A stretch of DNA of 64,000 bases, taken from Erwinia aphidicola. GTDB lineage: Bacteria > Pseudomonadota > Gammaproteobacteria > Enterobacterales > Enterobacteriaceae. The position numbers and the translations under genes were made by a program. Every line of letters begins with the position of its first letter. Position 1 is the first letter of the stretch. Positions 1-8,445 of the stretch are shown here, in pieces. A model generated the notes under the pieces. It did not search any database. It was not told the origin of the DNA and saw only the letters and a program-made list of their open reading frames with translations. The DNA is taken from the NCBI RefSeq assembly GCF_014773485.1, contig NZ_JACXBP010000009.1, positions 124,001 to 188,000 of the forward strand, read 5' to 3'.

Positions 1-784
1 GCGGGATTTCGCTGGCGGGCAGCAGCGGCAGCAGGGTGCCTGCGCTCAGGGCCGGGCCGGCGATAAAGGTCGGTAGCCTGGCAATGCCCAGCCCGCTAAC
101 GGCCGCCGTCAGGCAGGCTTCGGCGTTGGAGAAGTACAGGCGACCGCTGACCGCCACCGTCGCGCCGCCGCTGCCAAATGGCCAGTTGTGCGGATCGCGA
201 AAGTTGGTGTCGATAATGCAGTGATGATTGCTTAACTGCTGAGGGTCGTCCGGCGTGCCGTGCTGCTGCAGATAGGCTGGGCTGGCGGCGATAACCACGC
301 GCATATCACACAGGCGGCGGGCTATCAGGCTGCTGTCGCTCAGCCTGCCGATGCGCAGCGCCACGTCAAAGCCTTCATCGACGATATTCACCACCCGGTC
401 GGAGAAGCTGACGTCCAGTTCGATATCGGCGAACTCCTGCGCAAAGGCAACAAGCTGCGGAGCAAGCTGGCTGGCACCGAAGGTGATCGGCGCGCTGAGC
501 TTGATGCGGCCCGAGGGTTTGCCCGCCGCGTGGCGCACCGAGGCGTCGAGCGCATCCCACTCGTCGAGCAGGTTTTTCACCTGGGAGTAATACGCCTGGC
601 CGACTTCGGTCGGTGACAGTGCGCGCGTGCTGCGCTTCAGCAGCTGCACCCCCAGCTCGCTCTCCAGGCGTGAAACCAGTTTTGATGCCTGTCCGCTGCT
701 GGTACCCAGGCGGGCGGCGGCCCTGGCAAAGCTGCCCAGCTCCAGCACCGCGACAAACATCCGATCGCATTCCAGACGTTCCAT
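1..784 (-). CDS. LysR-family transcriptional regulator (3' end beyond window)
   Basis: The reading frame opens at the ATG at 784 and stays open to base 1, so the C-terminus lies outside the window. The first 60 residues form a LysR winged HTH (start MERLECDRMFVAVLELGSFA, then a recognition helix with GTSSGQASKLVSRLE). The effector-binding domain follows, with SDRVVNIVDEGFDVALRIG and a pattern typical of the DsdC/CrgA-like branch of enterobacterial regulators. About 261 codons are visible out of the usual 290-310. Its target cannot be read from this window; the downstream sugar operon runs the same way and has its own DeoR regulator, so a link is unproven. Confidence 0.9.
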   Translation of the reverse strand, partial: MERLECDRMFVAVLELGSFARAAARLGTSSGQASKLVSRLESELGVQLLKRSTRALSPTEVGQAYYSQVKNLLDEWDALDASVRHAAGKPSGRIKLSAPITFGASQLAPQLVAFAQEFADIELDVSFSDRVVNIVDEGFDVALRIGRLSDSSLIARRLCDMRVVIAASPAYLQQHGTPDDPQQLSNHHCIIDTNFRDPHNWPFGSGGATVAVSGRLYFSNAEACLTAAVSGLGIARLPTFIAGPALSAGTLLPLLPASEIP

Positions 785-824
785 GTTTTACCCCAAATTG
801 AAAAGACGGTGTTGCCAACAACGC

Positions 825-920
825 GTAGGGGGCGACCGCATTTCTGGTCGCCCCGTATCCATGACGACCCAGGGGTAACGCCAGGGGCGCGGGCCGACCG
901 AAAAAAAGGTCGTCCCCTAC
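825..920. repeat. Dispersed stem-loop repeat, two units
   Basis: Two GC-rich hairpins of a family found at about thirteen places here. Unit one (825-854) pairs GGCGACC with GGTCGCC. Unit two (891-920) pairs CGACC with GGTCG around an A-rich loop, in inverted orientation, ending in CCCCTAC. They fill the gap between the LysR start and the ATPase stop; read from the ATPase side the second could act as a terminator. Confidence 0.75.
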
Positions 921-938
921 GCTAATTTGCCAGGGTTA

Positions 939-2018
939 TTAAACCAGCCGCGCACCGCTTTGTGCATCAAACAGATGAATTTTATCGGGGTTGATGGCGA
1001 GATGCGGGGAGTCGCCCGGCTGCAAATCGACGCGGCCATTGAGCTGGACGTGCAGCGGAAAACCCTGCCAGTCAACGTGCAGCAGGCTGGCTTCACCGGT
1101 GACTTCCAGCACTTTAAGGCGTGCAGGATACGGAGAATCGGCGGCCAGCGCAAAATCGTGAGCGCGTAGCCCGACGATCACCGGCTGAGCGCCCTGACGT
1201 TCCGCGGCCGCGTGCCAGCGCTGCGGCAGCGCAAACCACAGCCCGTTGCAGTGTACGCCGGGCTGGCCGTCACGCGTTTCCAGCTCGCCGGGCAGCAGGT
1301 TCATCGGCGGCGAACCGATAAAGCGCGCGACAAAGGTGTTTACCGGGCGGTCGTAAATCTCCAGCGGTTTACCCTGCTGCACAATCACGCCGTCGCGCAT
1401 CACCACGATCTGGTCTGCCAGCGTCATCGCCTCGACCTGATCGTGGGTGACGTAGACCATGGTGGTTTTAAAGCGCTGATGCAGCGATTTAATTTCGGCG
1501 CGCAGCTCCATACGCAGCTGGGCATCCAGATTCGACAGCGGTTCATCGAACAGAAACACCTGCGGATTACGCACCATCGCCCGCCCCATCGCCACGCGCT
1601 GACGCTGGCCGCCGGAGAGCGCACGCGGGTAGCGGTTCAGCAGCTTGTCGATACCGAGAATGCCAGCGATGCGCGCGATGCGGCTCTGCTGCTCGTCGCG
1701 TTTTACCCGCTTGACCTGCATATGAAACGCCAGGTTCTCGGCCACCGTCAGATGCGGATAGAGCGCGTAGCTCTGAAACACCATCGCAATGTCGCGATCC
1801 GCCGGATCGAGATCGTTGATCTGACGGTTATCCAGCAGGATCGCGCCGTCAGACAGCGTGTCCAGCCCGGCCAGCAGGCGCAGCAGCGTCGATTTCCCAC
1901 AGCCGGAGGGACCAACCAGCACGGTAAAACTGCCGTCTTCGATGGTCAGATCGAGCGGCTGTAATACGGTCTGTTTGCCGTAATGTTTGGCGACTTTCAC
2001 CAGTTCAACGCGTGCCAT
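939..2018 (-). CDS. Sugar ABC transporter ATP-binding protein (MalK/UgpC/MsmK type)
   Basis: This is the 359-residue cytoplasmic ATPase that powers the carbohydrate importer encoded just upstream. Walker A GPSGCGKST lies at residues 36-44, the signature LSGGQRQRV near 134-142 and Walker B with FLFDEPLSNLD near 153-163. The last 110 residues form the TOBE-type regulatory domain of the MalK/UgpC class. Length and domain order are normal. It is the last gene of the minus-strand operon, about 100 bases after the permease and separated from it by one hairpin repeat. The subfamily assignment is firm; the sugar is not identifiable. Confidence 0.95.
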   Translation of the reverse strand: MARVELVKVAKHYGKQTVLQPLDLTIEDGSFTVLVGPSGCGKSTLLRLLAGLDTLSDGAILLDNRQINDLDPADRDIAMVFQSYALYPHLTVAENLAFHMQVKRVKRDEQQSRIARIAGILGIDKLLNRYPRALSGGQRQRVAMGRAMVRNPQVFLFDEPLSNLDAQLRMELRAEIKSLHQRFKTTMVYVTHDQVEAMTLADQIVVMRDGVIVQQGKPLEIYDRPVNTFVARFIGSPPMNLLPGELETRDGQPGVHCNGLWFALPQRWHAAAERQGAQPVIVGLRAHDFALAADSPYPARLKVLEVTGEASLLHVDWQGFPLHVQLNGRVDLQPGDSPHLAINPDKIHLFDAQSGARLV

Positions 2019-2080
2019 AGTCTGTTCCCGTCATGATAATTGTGCCACCTTGCCCCTGTACGGGTTGTTTGGCCCTGTAC

Positions 2081-2100
2081 GGGTCGGGCATGCCCGACCC
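2081..2100. repeat. Perfect 20-bp palindromic repeat
   Basis: GGGTCGGGCATGCCCGACCC is a perfect palindrome of the GCATGC-centred subtype of the dispersed repeat; an identical copy occurs at 38236-38255. It sits between the permease and ATPase genes of the sugar operon, so it would be transcribed as an intercistronic hairpin. Confidence 0.8.
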
Positions 2101-2122
2101 CTGCGCAACCGGGTGTTTGTCG

Positions 2123-2962
2123 TTAACCTTTACTGCCGCCGCTGGCCAGGCCGCCGACCAGGCTTTTTTGCAGCCAGATGGCGATCAGCAGCGGCGGCAG
2201 CGAGGCGAGAATACCGACGGCAGCGATCAGTCCGTCATCGGTGGCGCGCCCGGCGGTAAATCCGGCGATGGTCACCGGCAGCGTCTGCGCGCTGATATTG
2301 CTGGTGAACAGCAGCGCATAGAAAAACTCATCCCACGCCAGCAGCCAGCCGAACAGCGCCGAGGCGCCCAGCACCGGCTTCGCCAGCGGCAGCGTAATGC
2401 GCAGCAGCACTTGCCAAAAGCGCAGCCCGTCGAGGCGCGCCGCCTGTTCGATATCACGCGGCAGCGCATCAAACTGGTTTTTCAGCATCCAGGTGAGGAA
2501 CGGCAGGATCAGCGAGCAGTAAACCAGCACCAGCCCGAGGTGGGTGTTCAGCAGGCCGAGCTGTTGCAGCACGAAGTAGAGCGGCAGGACGAAGGCGACC
2601 GGCGGCACCATGTAAATCGCCAGCGACGCCATCAGCCAGCCGTCGCGCCCCGGATAGCGCGAGAAGCTGAACGCCGCCGGGATAGCCAGCAGCAGTGAAA
2701 TCAGCGTGGCAAAACAGGCCACCAGCAGGCTGTTGCCGAGCGCATGCAGGAACAGTTCGCCGGGCTGCCCCGGCTGCAGCGACAGCAGCGCGGCGTAGCG
2801 GCTGAAGTCCCACTGGCGCGGCAGCCACGCCAGCGGAATGCGCGCCAGGTCACTGTTGGAACTGACGCTCATCAGAAACAGCCACAGCATCGGCCCGAGG
2901 ATCGACACCCCCAGCAGCACGGCGGCGGCATACAGCCCAATACGGCGCAGTTTACGTTTCAT
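2123..2962 (-). CDS. Carbohydrate ABC transporter permease, MalG-like
   Basis: A 279-residue inner-membrane permease of the MalG/LacG class. It has an N-terminal membrane segment (residues about 8-28) followed by five more. The cytoplasmic EAA loop that docks onto the ATPase is visible as EQAARLDGLRFWQVLLRITL, near residue 175. Its start overlaps the end of the MalF-like gene by 11 bases, implying translational coupling. It pairs with the MalF-like subunit to form the translocation pore. Confidence 0.95.
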   Translation of the reverse strand: MKRKLRRIGLYAAAVLLGVSILGPMLWLFLMSVSSNSDLARIPLAWLPRQWDFSRYAALLSLQPGQPGELFLHALGNSLLVACFATLISLLLAIPAAFSFSRYPGRDGWLMASLAIYMVPPVAFVLPLYFVLQQLGLLNTHLGLVLVYCSLILPFLTWMLKNQFDALPRDIEQAARLDGLRFWQVLLRITLPLAKPVLGASALFGWLLAWDEFFYALLFTSNISAQTLPVTIAGFTAGRATDDGLIAAVGILASLPPLLIAIWLQKSLVGGLASGGSKG

Positions 2963-3860
2963 CGGCGAAGCTCCTGCGGCGCTGGCGATAAAGCAGCGCC
3001 ATGTAAATGGCGATCAGTACGCTGCACATCAGGGTCATCAGAATGGCGTAAGCCGCGCCGCTGCCCGCGCGCAGGTAGCTGAACGACTCCTGATAGACAT
3101 AGAAGCTGAGGGTTTTGGTGCTGTCGACCGGGCCGCCGCGCGTCATCACGTAGATAATGTCGAAGATTTTAAACGCGTCGATGGTGCGCAGGATCAGCGC
3201 CACGCTCAGCGCGCCGACGATGGCCGGAAAAGTGATGGCACGAAAACGCCGCCACGCGGAAGCGCCGTCAAGCCGCGCCGCTTCATACAGGTCCGCGGGG
3301 ATCGACTGCATGGAGGCCAGCACCAGCAGCGTCACCAGCGGGTAGTTTTTCCATACGTCCGCCAGCATCACCGCATTCAGCGCCGAATCCGGCGAACCCA
3401 GCCAGCTGCGGTAGCTGTCGATAATATGCAGCTGGGTCAGCAGGGCATTGATGCTGCCGTAATCCGGGTTGAAGTTGAGCCGCCACATCATGGCGTTGAC
3501 GATGGTAGGCAGCGCCCACGGCAGGATCACCAGCACGCGCAGCACGCTGCGACCGCGGAATTTTTGATTAAGCAGCAGCGCCACCAGCACGCCAATAATG
3601 CCCTCCAGCGCCACTGACAGCACGGTGAAGTAGAGCGTGCGGCCGATAGACGCCAGAAAATCCGGGTCGGTGAGAGCGTAGAGGTAGTTGTCCAGCCCGA
3701 CATAACCGGTCTGGCCGCCGCTGCCAATCAGCTCAGCATCGGTAAAGCTGAGCCAGATAGTGCGCAGCAGCGGCCAGGCGGTCAGCAGGCCCATGACGAT
3801 CAGCATGGGTGCCAGCAGCACCCACGCCTGACGTTGCTCACGGTGTTGCAGACTGAGCAT
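2952..3860 (-). CDS. Carbohydrate ABC transporter permease, MalF-like
   Basis: A 302-residue inner-membrane permease of the short MalF/UgpA/LacF class with about six membrane segments. The EAA loop reads EAARLDGASAWRRFRAITFP near residue 195. It starts nine bases after the stop of the substrate-binding protein gene and overlaps the second permease by 11 bases, the usual binding protein-F-G order. The substrate is unknown but is expected to be a sugar or amino sugar given the kinase and isomerase-like genes in the same operon. Confidence 0.95.
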   Translation of the reverse strand: MLSLQHREQRQAWVLLAPMLIVMGLLTAWPLLRTIWLSFTDAELIGSGGQTGYVGLDNYLYALTDPDFLASIGRTLYFTVLSVALEGIIGVLVALLLNQKFRGRSVLRVLVILPWALPTIVNAMMWRLNFNPDYGSINALLTQLHIIDSYRSWLGSPDSALNAVMLADVWKNYPLVTLLVLASMQSIPADLYEAARLDGASAWRRFRAITFPAIVGALSVALILRTIDAFKIFDIIYVMTRGGPVDSTKTLSFYVYQESFSYLRAGSGAAYAILMTLMCSVLIAIYMALLYRQRRRSFADET

Positions 3861-3869
3861 TAAGACCTC

Positions 3870-5105
3870 TTAATGTAGACGTGACGCGCTTTTGGTAACG
3901 GCATCCATCGCCGACTGCGGTGTCTGCTGGCCCTGCAATACCTGCTGCAGCTGCTGCTGCAGGCCGTTAGACAGGCGTGAATAGTCCGCGGTAATCGGGC
4001 GCATCAGCATCACATCAAGGGATTTTTTCGCCGCGGCAATCAGCGGCTCCTGGCCTTTCTGCACCGCCGGGTCGTCGTATGAAGACTTCCAGATAGGCAG
4101 GCTGAGTTTGGCGTATTTATCCTGCACCGGCTGCGAGGTCAGGTAGCGCACAAACGCCAGCGCCTCGCCCTGATGCGCGCTGGCCTGCGTCACGCCCAGC
4201 CCCATCGAGCCGTTCATCGCTGCTACCTTGCCCGGCATTTCCGATGGCGCCGGAACGATCCCGACCTCGCCCGCGACTTTGCTCTGCTTCGCATCGTTGG
4301 CCATGTTGTACATATAGGTCCAGTTCAGCGCGAAAGCGGCATCGCCGTTGGAGAACACTTTGCGCACGTCCTCTTCCAGATATTCACGTGAGTTCGGGTT
4401 CGTCACGCCTTTATCCAGCGACTCTTTCATAAAGGTGACGGCTTTCACCGAGCCGGGATCGCTGAAGTTGAGCTTGCCGTTCTGATAGAACTGGCCGCCG
4501 AATGCGGAAACCAGCGTGGTGTAGTCGCACACCAGCGCTTCGGCCTGCGACCAGCTCCACACCAGCGGATATTTGACGATGCCTTTGTCCTGCAGGATTT
4601 TCGACTGCTCCATCACCTGCGCCCAGCTGGTGGGCGGGTTGGCAATCCCGGCTTTAGCCAGCATCGCTTTGTTATAGAACAGGTATTTAGTATCGAGGAT
4701 CCACGGCATGCCCCACAGTTTTTTATCCCAGCTTACCGTGCTCCAGGCCCCGTCAAACACTTTGCCTTTCTCGTCGGCGCTGACCGTGCTGGTGATATCT
4801 TTCAGCAGGCCAAATTTGGCAAATTCAGCGGGCCACATATCGTCGAACAGCACCACGTCATAGCCGTTACTGCCCGCCCCGCGTGCCGCGATGATTTTAT
4901 CGTGCAGGGCTTCATACGGCACAAATTCGAGATTAACGCTGACGTCAGGGTGGGCTTTTTCGAAATCACTGGTCATGGCACGCACGTCGCTTTCGCTGTA
5001 GGCGGCCTGGGACATAAAGAGGGCGTTGAGTTGCGTTTTTGCGAAGGCGCTGGAGGCGCTCAGAGCAAGCAGAGTCATCACACACACGGCAGAACGGCTA
5101 TTCAT
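3870..5105 (-). CDS. Periplasmic sugar-binding protein (MalE/UgpB-type)
   Basis: A 411-residue extracellular solute-binding protein family 1 member. It has a cleavable signal peptide (MNSRSAVCVMTLLALSASSA then FAKT; no lipobox cysteine), so it should be free in the periplasm. The mature part has the two-lobed cluster-B pattern with FEKAHPDVSVNLEFVPYEAL and YDVVLFDDMWPAEF. It delivers substrate to the two permeases encoded directly downstream. A 170-base gap carrying a stem-loop separates it from the kinase gene, compatible with different expression levels of the enzyme and transport parts. Confidence 0.95.
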   Translation of the reverse strand: MNSRSAVCVMTLLALSASSAFAKTQLNALFMSQAAYSESDVRAMTSDFEKAHPDVSVNLEFVPYEALHDKIIAARGAGSNGYDVVLFDDMWPAEFAKFGLLKDITSTVSADEKGKVFDGAWSTVSWDKKLWGMPWILDTKYLFYNKAMLAKAGIANPPTSWAQVMEQSKILQDKGIVKYPLVWSWSQAEALVCDYTTLVSAFGGQFYQNGKLNFSDPGSVKAVTFMKESLDKGVTNPNSREYLEEDVRKVFSNGDAAFALNWTYMYNMANDAKQSKVAGEVGIVPAPSEMPGKVAAMNGSMGLGVTQASAHQGEALAFVRYLTSQPVQDKYAKLSLPIWKSSYDDPAVQKGQEPLIAAAKKSLDVMLMRPITADYSRLSNGLQQQLQQVLQGQQTPQSAMDAVTKSASRLH

Positions 5106-5178
5106 TACTTACTCTCCATTTAACCTTGATAAGGAAGCGTCAGATATACGGTCTTATTCGCCTGGAACAATAAAATGG

Positions 5179-5205
5179 CTGAGCCGTAAAACGTAAGCGG
5201 CTCAG
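5179..5205 (-). terminator. Intercistronic stem-loop (terminator-like)
   Basis: CTGAGCCG pairs with CGGCTCAG across an 11-base loop. On the minus strand it is followed by CCATTTTATT, a weak U-rich run. It lies between the ROK kinase stop and the binding-protein start, so it could partly terminate transcripts from the regulator side or protect mRNA ends. Confidence 0.5.
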
Positions 5206-5275
5206 ACATTTATTATTATCGTAAATAACTCAATTTAAATACTTAATTATCAGTGTGTCTTATAGGTCTTGCTTA

Positions 5276-6214
5276 TTATGGTTGGCGGGTTCCCCTAAGT
5301 GTTGGCAGTATCGCCGCCCCGAGCGCGCCCGCCGCATCGCCCAGAGAAGATGGAATAATATGCTTGTTAACCGCATAACCACTGGCGCGCGCCAGCGCTT
5401 TCTCCATTCCTCCCTGAAAATGCGGAAACAGCGTGGCTGCGCTGCCGCTGAGCACCGTGACATCCGGGCCGTACAGCGCCAGCAGGGTATTTAACCCGCG
5501 GCCCACAATCTGACCGTACTGATACAGAATGCCGCTGACGCGCGCGTTCTCCGCGCACAGCGTGGCGATGCGCTCACTGAGGGTGGCGTCCCAGCGCAGA
5601 TCGGGAAGTGCCGCAGTCAGTGCCTGCTGCAGCCAGCCGCGCGAGGCCAGCATTTCCCAGCAGCCCTGCAGGCCGCAGTAGCAGACGACCGGGTCGTCCG
5701 ATACCGGGATATGGCCGGCTTCCGGGTGGCTGCCGTCGACGTTGCGAAACGGCGTTCCGCCCTCCAGCATCGCCACGCCAATTCCGGTGCCGAGCGTCAC
5801 CATTAACATGCGCCCGCTGCCCTGGCCGGCGCCGAGATGAAACTCGCCGAGTGCCGCCGCTACCGCATCGTTATCGATGGCGACCTGAACCGCGAGCAGC
5901 TCGCGCAGCTGGGCCACCAGCGGGAAGCCGGAGAAGCAGGCCAGCGTATCCTGATTTTCAATCACTTCAGTACGCATATTCACCGGGCCGCTGGCGCCAA
6001 TGCCGAGGCTGGCGAGACGCTGGCCCGCCGGCACCAGCTGGCGCACCTTATCCGCCAGCGCCCCGGCACGTTGCCAGGCGGGCAGGGTGGCGAACCATGC
6101 GGTCGGGACGGTTTCTGACGCGATTTCACGCTGCCCGGCCAGCATAATAATGCGCGTACCGGTACCGCCGATATCAATGCCTGCTTTGAGGGAGGGGGCG
6201 TCAGAAGTTGTCAT
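5276..6214 (-). CDS. ROK-family sugar kinase
   Basis: A 312-residue ROK protein, probably phosphorylating the imported sugar in the cytoplasm. The ATP-binding phosphate loop GIDIGGTGTR is at residues 13-22, the catalytic Asp lies in AIDNDAVAAALGE, and the ROK zinc-site pattern is visible as EAGHIPV followed by CYCGLQGCWE near 165-190. There is no N-terminal HTH, so it is a kinase rather than a ROK repressor. Its ATG overlaps the stop of the SIS gene by four bases. ROK kinases act on glucose, fructose, GlcNAc, ManNAc or allose; the exact sugar cannot be chosen from sequence alone. Confidence 0.9.
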   Translation of the reverse strand: MTTSDAPSLKAGIDIGGTGTRIIMLAGQREIASETVPTAWFATLPAWQRAGALADKVRQLVPAGQRLASLGIGASGPVNMRTEVIENQDTLACFSGFPLVAQLRELLAVQVAIDNDAVAAALGEFHLGAGQGSGRMLMVTLGTGIGVAMLEGGTPFRNVDGSHPEAGHIPVSDDPVVCYCGLQGCWEMLASRGWLQQALTAALPDLRWDATLSERIATLCAENARVSGILYQYGQIVGRGLNTLLALYGPDVTVLSGSAATLFPHFQGGMEKALARASGYAVNKHIIPSSLGDAAGALGAAILPTLRGTRQP

Positions 6215-7233
6215 ATTTTTACCGTTATTTTCTGGCCGTAGAGGAACTCACCCGGCACCCGACCATTCCCACGCGCCAGCGTGACGGTCAGATGCTGAAC
6301 CCACAGCATGGCACAGAGCAAGCGCGGCAGCGGTTCAGCGGGAGTGGGCAGATGCACGCTGTCGGCATAGGCCACCGGACCGACGCTGGTCACCAGCGTG
6401 CCGTTCTGGCGCAGGTCAGCCGCCAGAGTATTCAGCGTGCTGTCGCTGCCGTCACCAAACAGCAGGGTCAGCATACCGGCGCCCGAGGTTTCCATCGGGC
6501 CGTGGCGGAACTGCCCACCGATAAAGCCCTCTGCCGCCACTTTGGACGCTTCTTTGGTAATCAGTGCGCCGGTCAGCGCGGTTGCCGCATCGGCGCCGAT
6601 GCCGACCATCGCCACGCGCGGGTTGTTGTCTTTCAGCAGAGCATCACTCAGCTGCTGCACCTTGTCACGCTGGCCGATAATGTGGGCGATAGCGGGCAAA
6701 ACAGCCTGCACCGCTGCCAGCAGATCTTTTTCGTCGCGCCCGGTCAGGGCGTACAGCACGCGGTAGCTGGCGACCAGAGTATTGAGATAACTTTTGGCGC
6801 TGACGGTGGCCTCCGGCCCGCTGTGCAGCAGCACCGGCACATCGGCTTTTTGCGCCAGGGCGCTGGCGGCATCGTTGGTCACGCCAATCAGCGTTTTCGC
6901 TGCGCTGACGTTCTCCAGCAGCGCCACTACTTCACCGCTCATCCCCGACTGTGAGGTGACCCACAGCAGGCTGTCGGCGGTGACCAGCTGCGGCATATCC
7001 AGCAGCCGCCCGGCGTCAATGCGCCACACCGGGTAACCGCGCTCGATCAGTTCGCGCTCGATGGGGATCAGCGCATAATCCGAGGATCCCATGCCCGCCA
7101 GAACGATACGATCGTAGCTATTCAGATCCAGGCTGTTGAGCTGCGCAGGCAGCTGGCTGGCCAGCTGATCGCGCAGCGCATCAACCTGCTGCTCAATATC
7201 TTTTTCGTATTCGCTGAGCACTGATGCGGTCAT
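6211..7233 (-). CDS. SIS-domain sugar isomerase/deglycase-like protein
   Basis: A 340-residue protein with two tandem SIS domains, the fold of GlmS isomerase halves, AgaS and FrlB. The phosphosugar-binding loops are visible as LAGMGSSDYAL (about 45-55) and TSQSGMSGEVVALLE (about 113-127), and the second half holds EGFIGGQFRHGPMETSG, which resembles the FRHGP motif of GlmS-type enzymes. There is no glutaminase domain, so it is not GlmS. It is first in the minus-strand operon and presumably converts the phosphorylated sugar made by the ROK kinase, or cleaves an amino-sugar conjugate. Exact reaction unknown. Confidence 0.85.
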   Translation of the reverse strand: MTASVLSEYEKDIEQQVDALRDQLASQLPAQLNSLDLNSYDRIVLAGMGSSDYALIPIERELIERGYPVWRIDAGRLLDMPQLVTADSLLWVTSQSGMSGEVVALLENVSAAKTLIGVTNDAASALAQKADVPVLLHSGPEATVSAKSYLNTLVASYRVLYALTGRDEKDLLAAVQAVLPAIAHIIGQRDKVQQLSDALLKDNNPRVAMVGIGADAATALTGALITKEASKVAAEGFIGGQFRHGPMETSGAGMLTLLFGDGSDSTLNTLAADLRQNGTLVTSVGPVAYADSVHLPTPAEPLPRLLCAMLWVQHLTVTLARGNGRVPGEFLYGQKITVKI

Positions 7234-7276
7234 TGATACTCACTCCCCGTTAATGTTGCTGATGAATTAAACATAG

Positions 7277-7294
7277 CTGCACGAATTCGTGCAG
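7277..7294. promoter_or_regulatory. Perfect 18-bp palindrome, probable operator
   Basis: CTGCACGAATTCGTGCAG is a perfect inverted repeat in the 186-base gap between the divergent SIS and DeoR-type genes. A related 16-base site, TGCATGAAAGCGTGCA, occurs at 7382-7397 close to the regulator start. Two similar sites flanking divergent promoters fit an autoregulating repressor, most simply the DeoR protein encoded here. Confidence 0.6.
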
Positions 7295-7347
7295 TCAATG
7301 TGCATTTTTCGCGCAATTGCTTATTTTTTTGCCGTAAATTTGTCTGC

Positions 7348-7353
7348 TATACT
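7348..7353 (+). promoter_or_regulatory. Candidate -10 box for the DeoR-family gene
   Basis: TATACT lies 66 bases upstream of the regulator ATG and between the two operator-like sites. The -35 region at the expected spacing is only a T-run, so the promoter is tentative. Confidence 0.35.
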
Positions 7354-7419
7354 GACATCTGCGCATTGTTCGTACAGTATGTGCATGAAAGCGTGCAATT
7401 ATCGTAACGGGAAGGACAC

Positions 7420-8196
7420 ATGAGCGCGTCACAAAGACGATTACAGATTGTTGAGATGATCAGGGAAAAAGGTTATCTGAACGCCGCTGAGCTGTCGGAG
7501 CAGTTTGGCGTTGACAGCTCCACCATCCGCCGCGACCTCGCGCAGCTGGAGAAGACCGGCCAGGTGATGCGCACCCACGGCGGGCTGCTGCCATCGATGG
7601 CGGTTGCGGAAAGCAATCTCGATACCCCGTGGAGCGTGCGTCACCAGATGAACAACCCGGCGAAGGTGGCGATAGCCCGCCATGCCGCCAGCCTGGTGCG
7701 CGACGGCCAGTCGCTGATTCTGGACAATGGCTCCAGCGTATACGAGCTGGCGCTGGCGCTGCGCGATAAACGCAACCTGACGGTAGTGACCAATGATGTG
7801 CTGACGGCGGTGGCGCTCAGTTCCTGCCCTGGCATCACCATTCACGTCGCCGGCGGCATGATGCTGAATAACGTCTATACGCTGATCGGCCAGGAGACGG
7901 TGGATAAGATCAACAGCCTGCACGTCGACTGGGCGTTCCTCGGCGCCGAAGGGGTGCATTTCGACAGTGGCGTGACCAATATCAACACCGTCGAAATCCC
8001 GGTGAAGAAGGCGATGATCCAGGCGGCGGAAAAGACCGTGGTGCTGGTCGACAGCAGCAAAATGGGCTATCGCGCGCTGGCGCACGTCTGCCCGCTGTCG
8101 GATATCGAGATGATTATTACCGAGGCCTCCCCGGCGCTGAAGCAGCGGGCGAAGTACGGCGAGCGTTTGGTGGTGGTGGCGTCGACAGAGGGCTGA
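7420..8196 (+). CDS. DeoR-family transcriptional repressor
   Basis: A 258-residue regulator. Residues 1-55 hold the DeoR HTH signature (RRLQIVEMIREKGYLNAAEL, then STIRRDLAQLEK and MRTHGG). The rest is the DeoR sensor domain, related to ribose-5-phosphate isomerase folds, with LDNGSSVYELA and FLGAEGVHFDSGVTN. DeoR sensors typically bind phosphorylated sugars, matching the kinase and SIS gene products across the intergenic region. An AAGGA-type ribosome site precedes the ATG. The stop codon TGA at 8194-8196 lies inside a dispersed repeat hairpin (8191-8216), so the last residues may differ from orthologues. Confidence 0.95.
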   Translation: MSASQRRLQIVEMIREKGYLNAAELSEQFGVDSSTIRRDLAQLEKTGQVMRTHGGLLPSMAVAESNLDTPWSVRHQMNNPAKVAIARHAASLVRDGQSLILDNGSSVYELALALRDKRNLTVVTNDVLTAVALSSCPGITIHVAGGMMLNNVYTLIGQETVDKINSLHVDWAFLGAEGVHFDSGVTNINTVEIPVKKAMIQAAEKTVVLVDSSKMGYRALAHVCPLSDIEMIITEASPALKQRAKYGERLVVVASTEG

Positions 8197-8221
8197 CCGA
8201 AAAAGAGGGTCAGCCCCTACA
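8191..8221. repeat. Dispersed stem-loop repeat overlapping a stop codon
   Basis: GGCTGACC pairs with GGTCAGCC around an A-rich loop and continues into CCCCTAC. The first arm contains the TGA stop of the DeoR-family gene. It can act as the gene's terminator or mRNA 3' stabiliser. Confidence 0.8.
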
Positions 8222-8229
8222 AAGGCGAG

Positions 8230-8400
8230 GTTGCCACGAACGGTAGGGGGCGACAATTTGGTCCGGTCAGCGCGAATTGATGCTGAAGTTGCCACGAACC
8301 GTGGGGGACGATTTTTTTTTCCGGTCAGCGCGTATTGATGCTGAAGTTGCCACGAATCGTAGGGGTCGACCATTTGTTCCGGTCGACCCGCGTCACAGGA
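8230..8400. repeat. Three tandem 58-bp copies carrying the dispersed repeat
   Basis: The sequence GTTGCCACGAA restarts at 8230, 8288 and 8346, an exact 58-base period. Each copy contains the GTAGGGG...GGTC core of the dispersed repeat, diverged between copies. The array fills the gap before the ABC exporter gene. It has no spacer-repeat structure and is not a CRISPR array. Confidence 0.8.
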
Positions 8401-8445
8401 ATGCACTAAGCTGAAGGTTTTCTGCCGTATAAGTGAGCCTGCTTT

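Noticed and set aside
5281..8196. Assignment of the sugar operon to GlcNAc, fructoselysine or sulfoquinovose use
   Set aside because: None of the diagnostic enzymes (deacetylase, specific glycosidase, aldolase) is present and the SIS and ROK families are too broad to choose from sequence.
8230..8400. Regular repeats considered as a CRISPR array
   Set aside because: The whole 58-base unit repeats, with no unique spacers, and no cas genes are present. The same reasoning applies to 19132-19285.
7441..8406. Antisense frame opposite the DeoR gene
   Set aside because: No domain, no ribosome site and composition typical of a shadow frame; the DeoR frame is complete and conserved.
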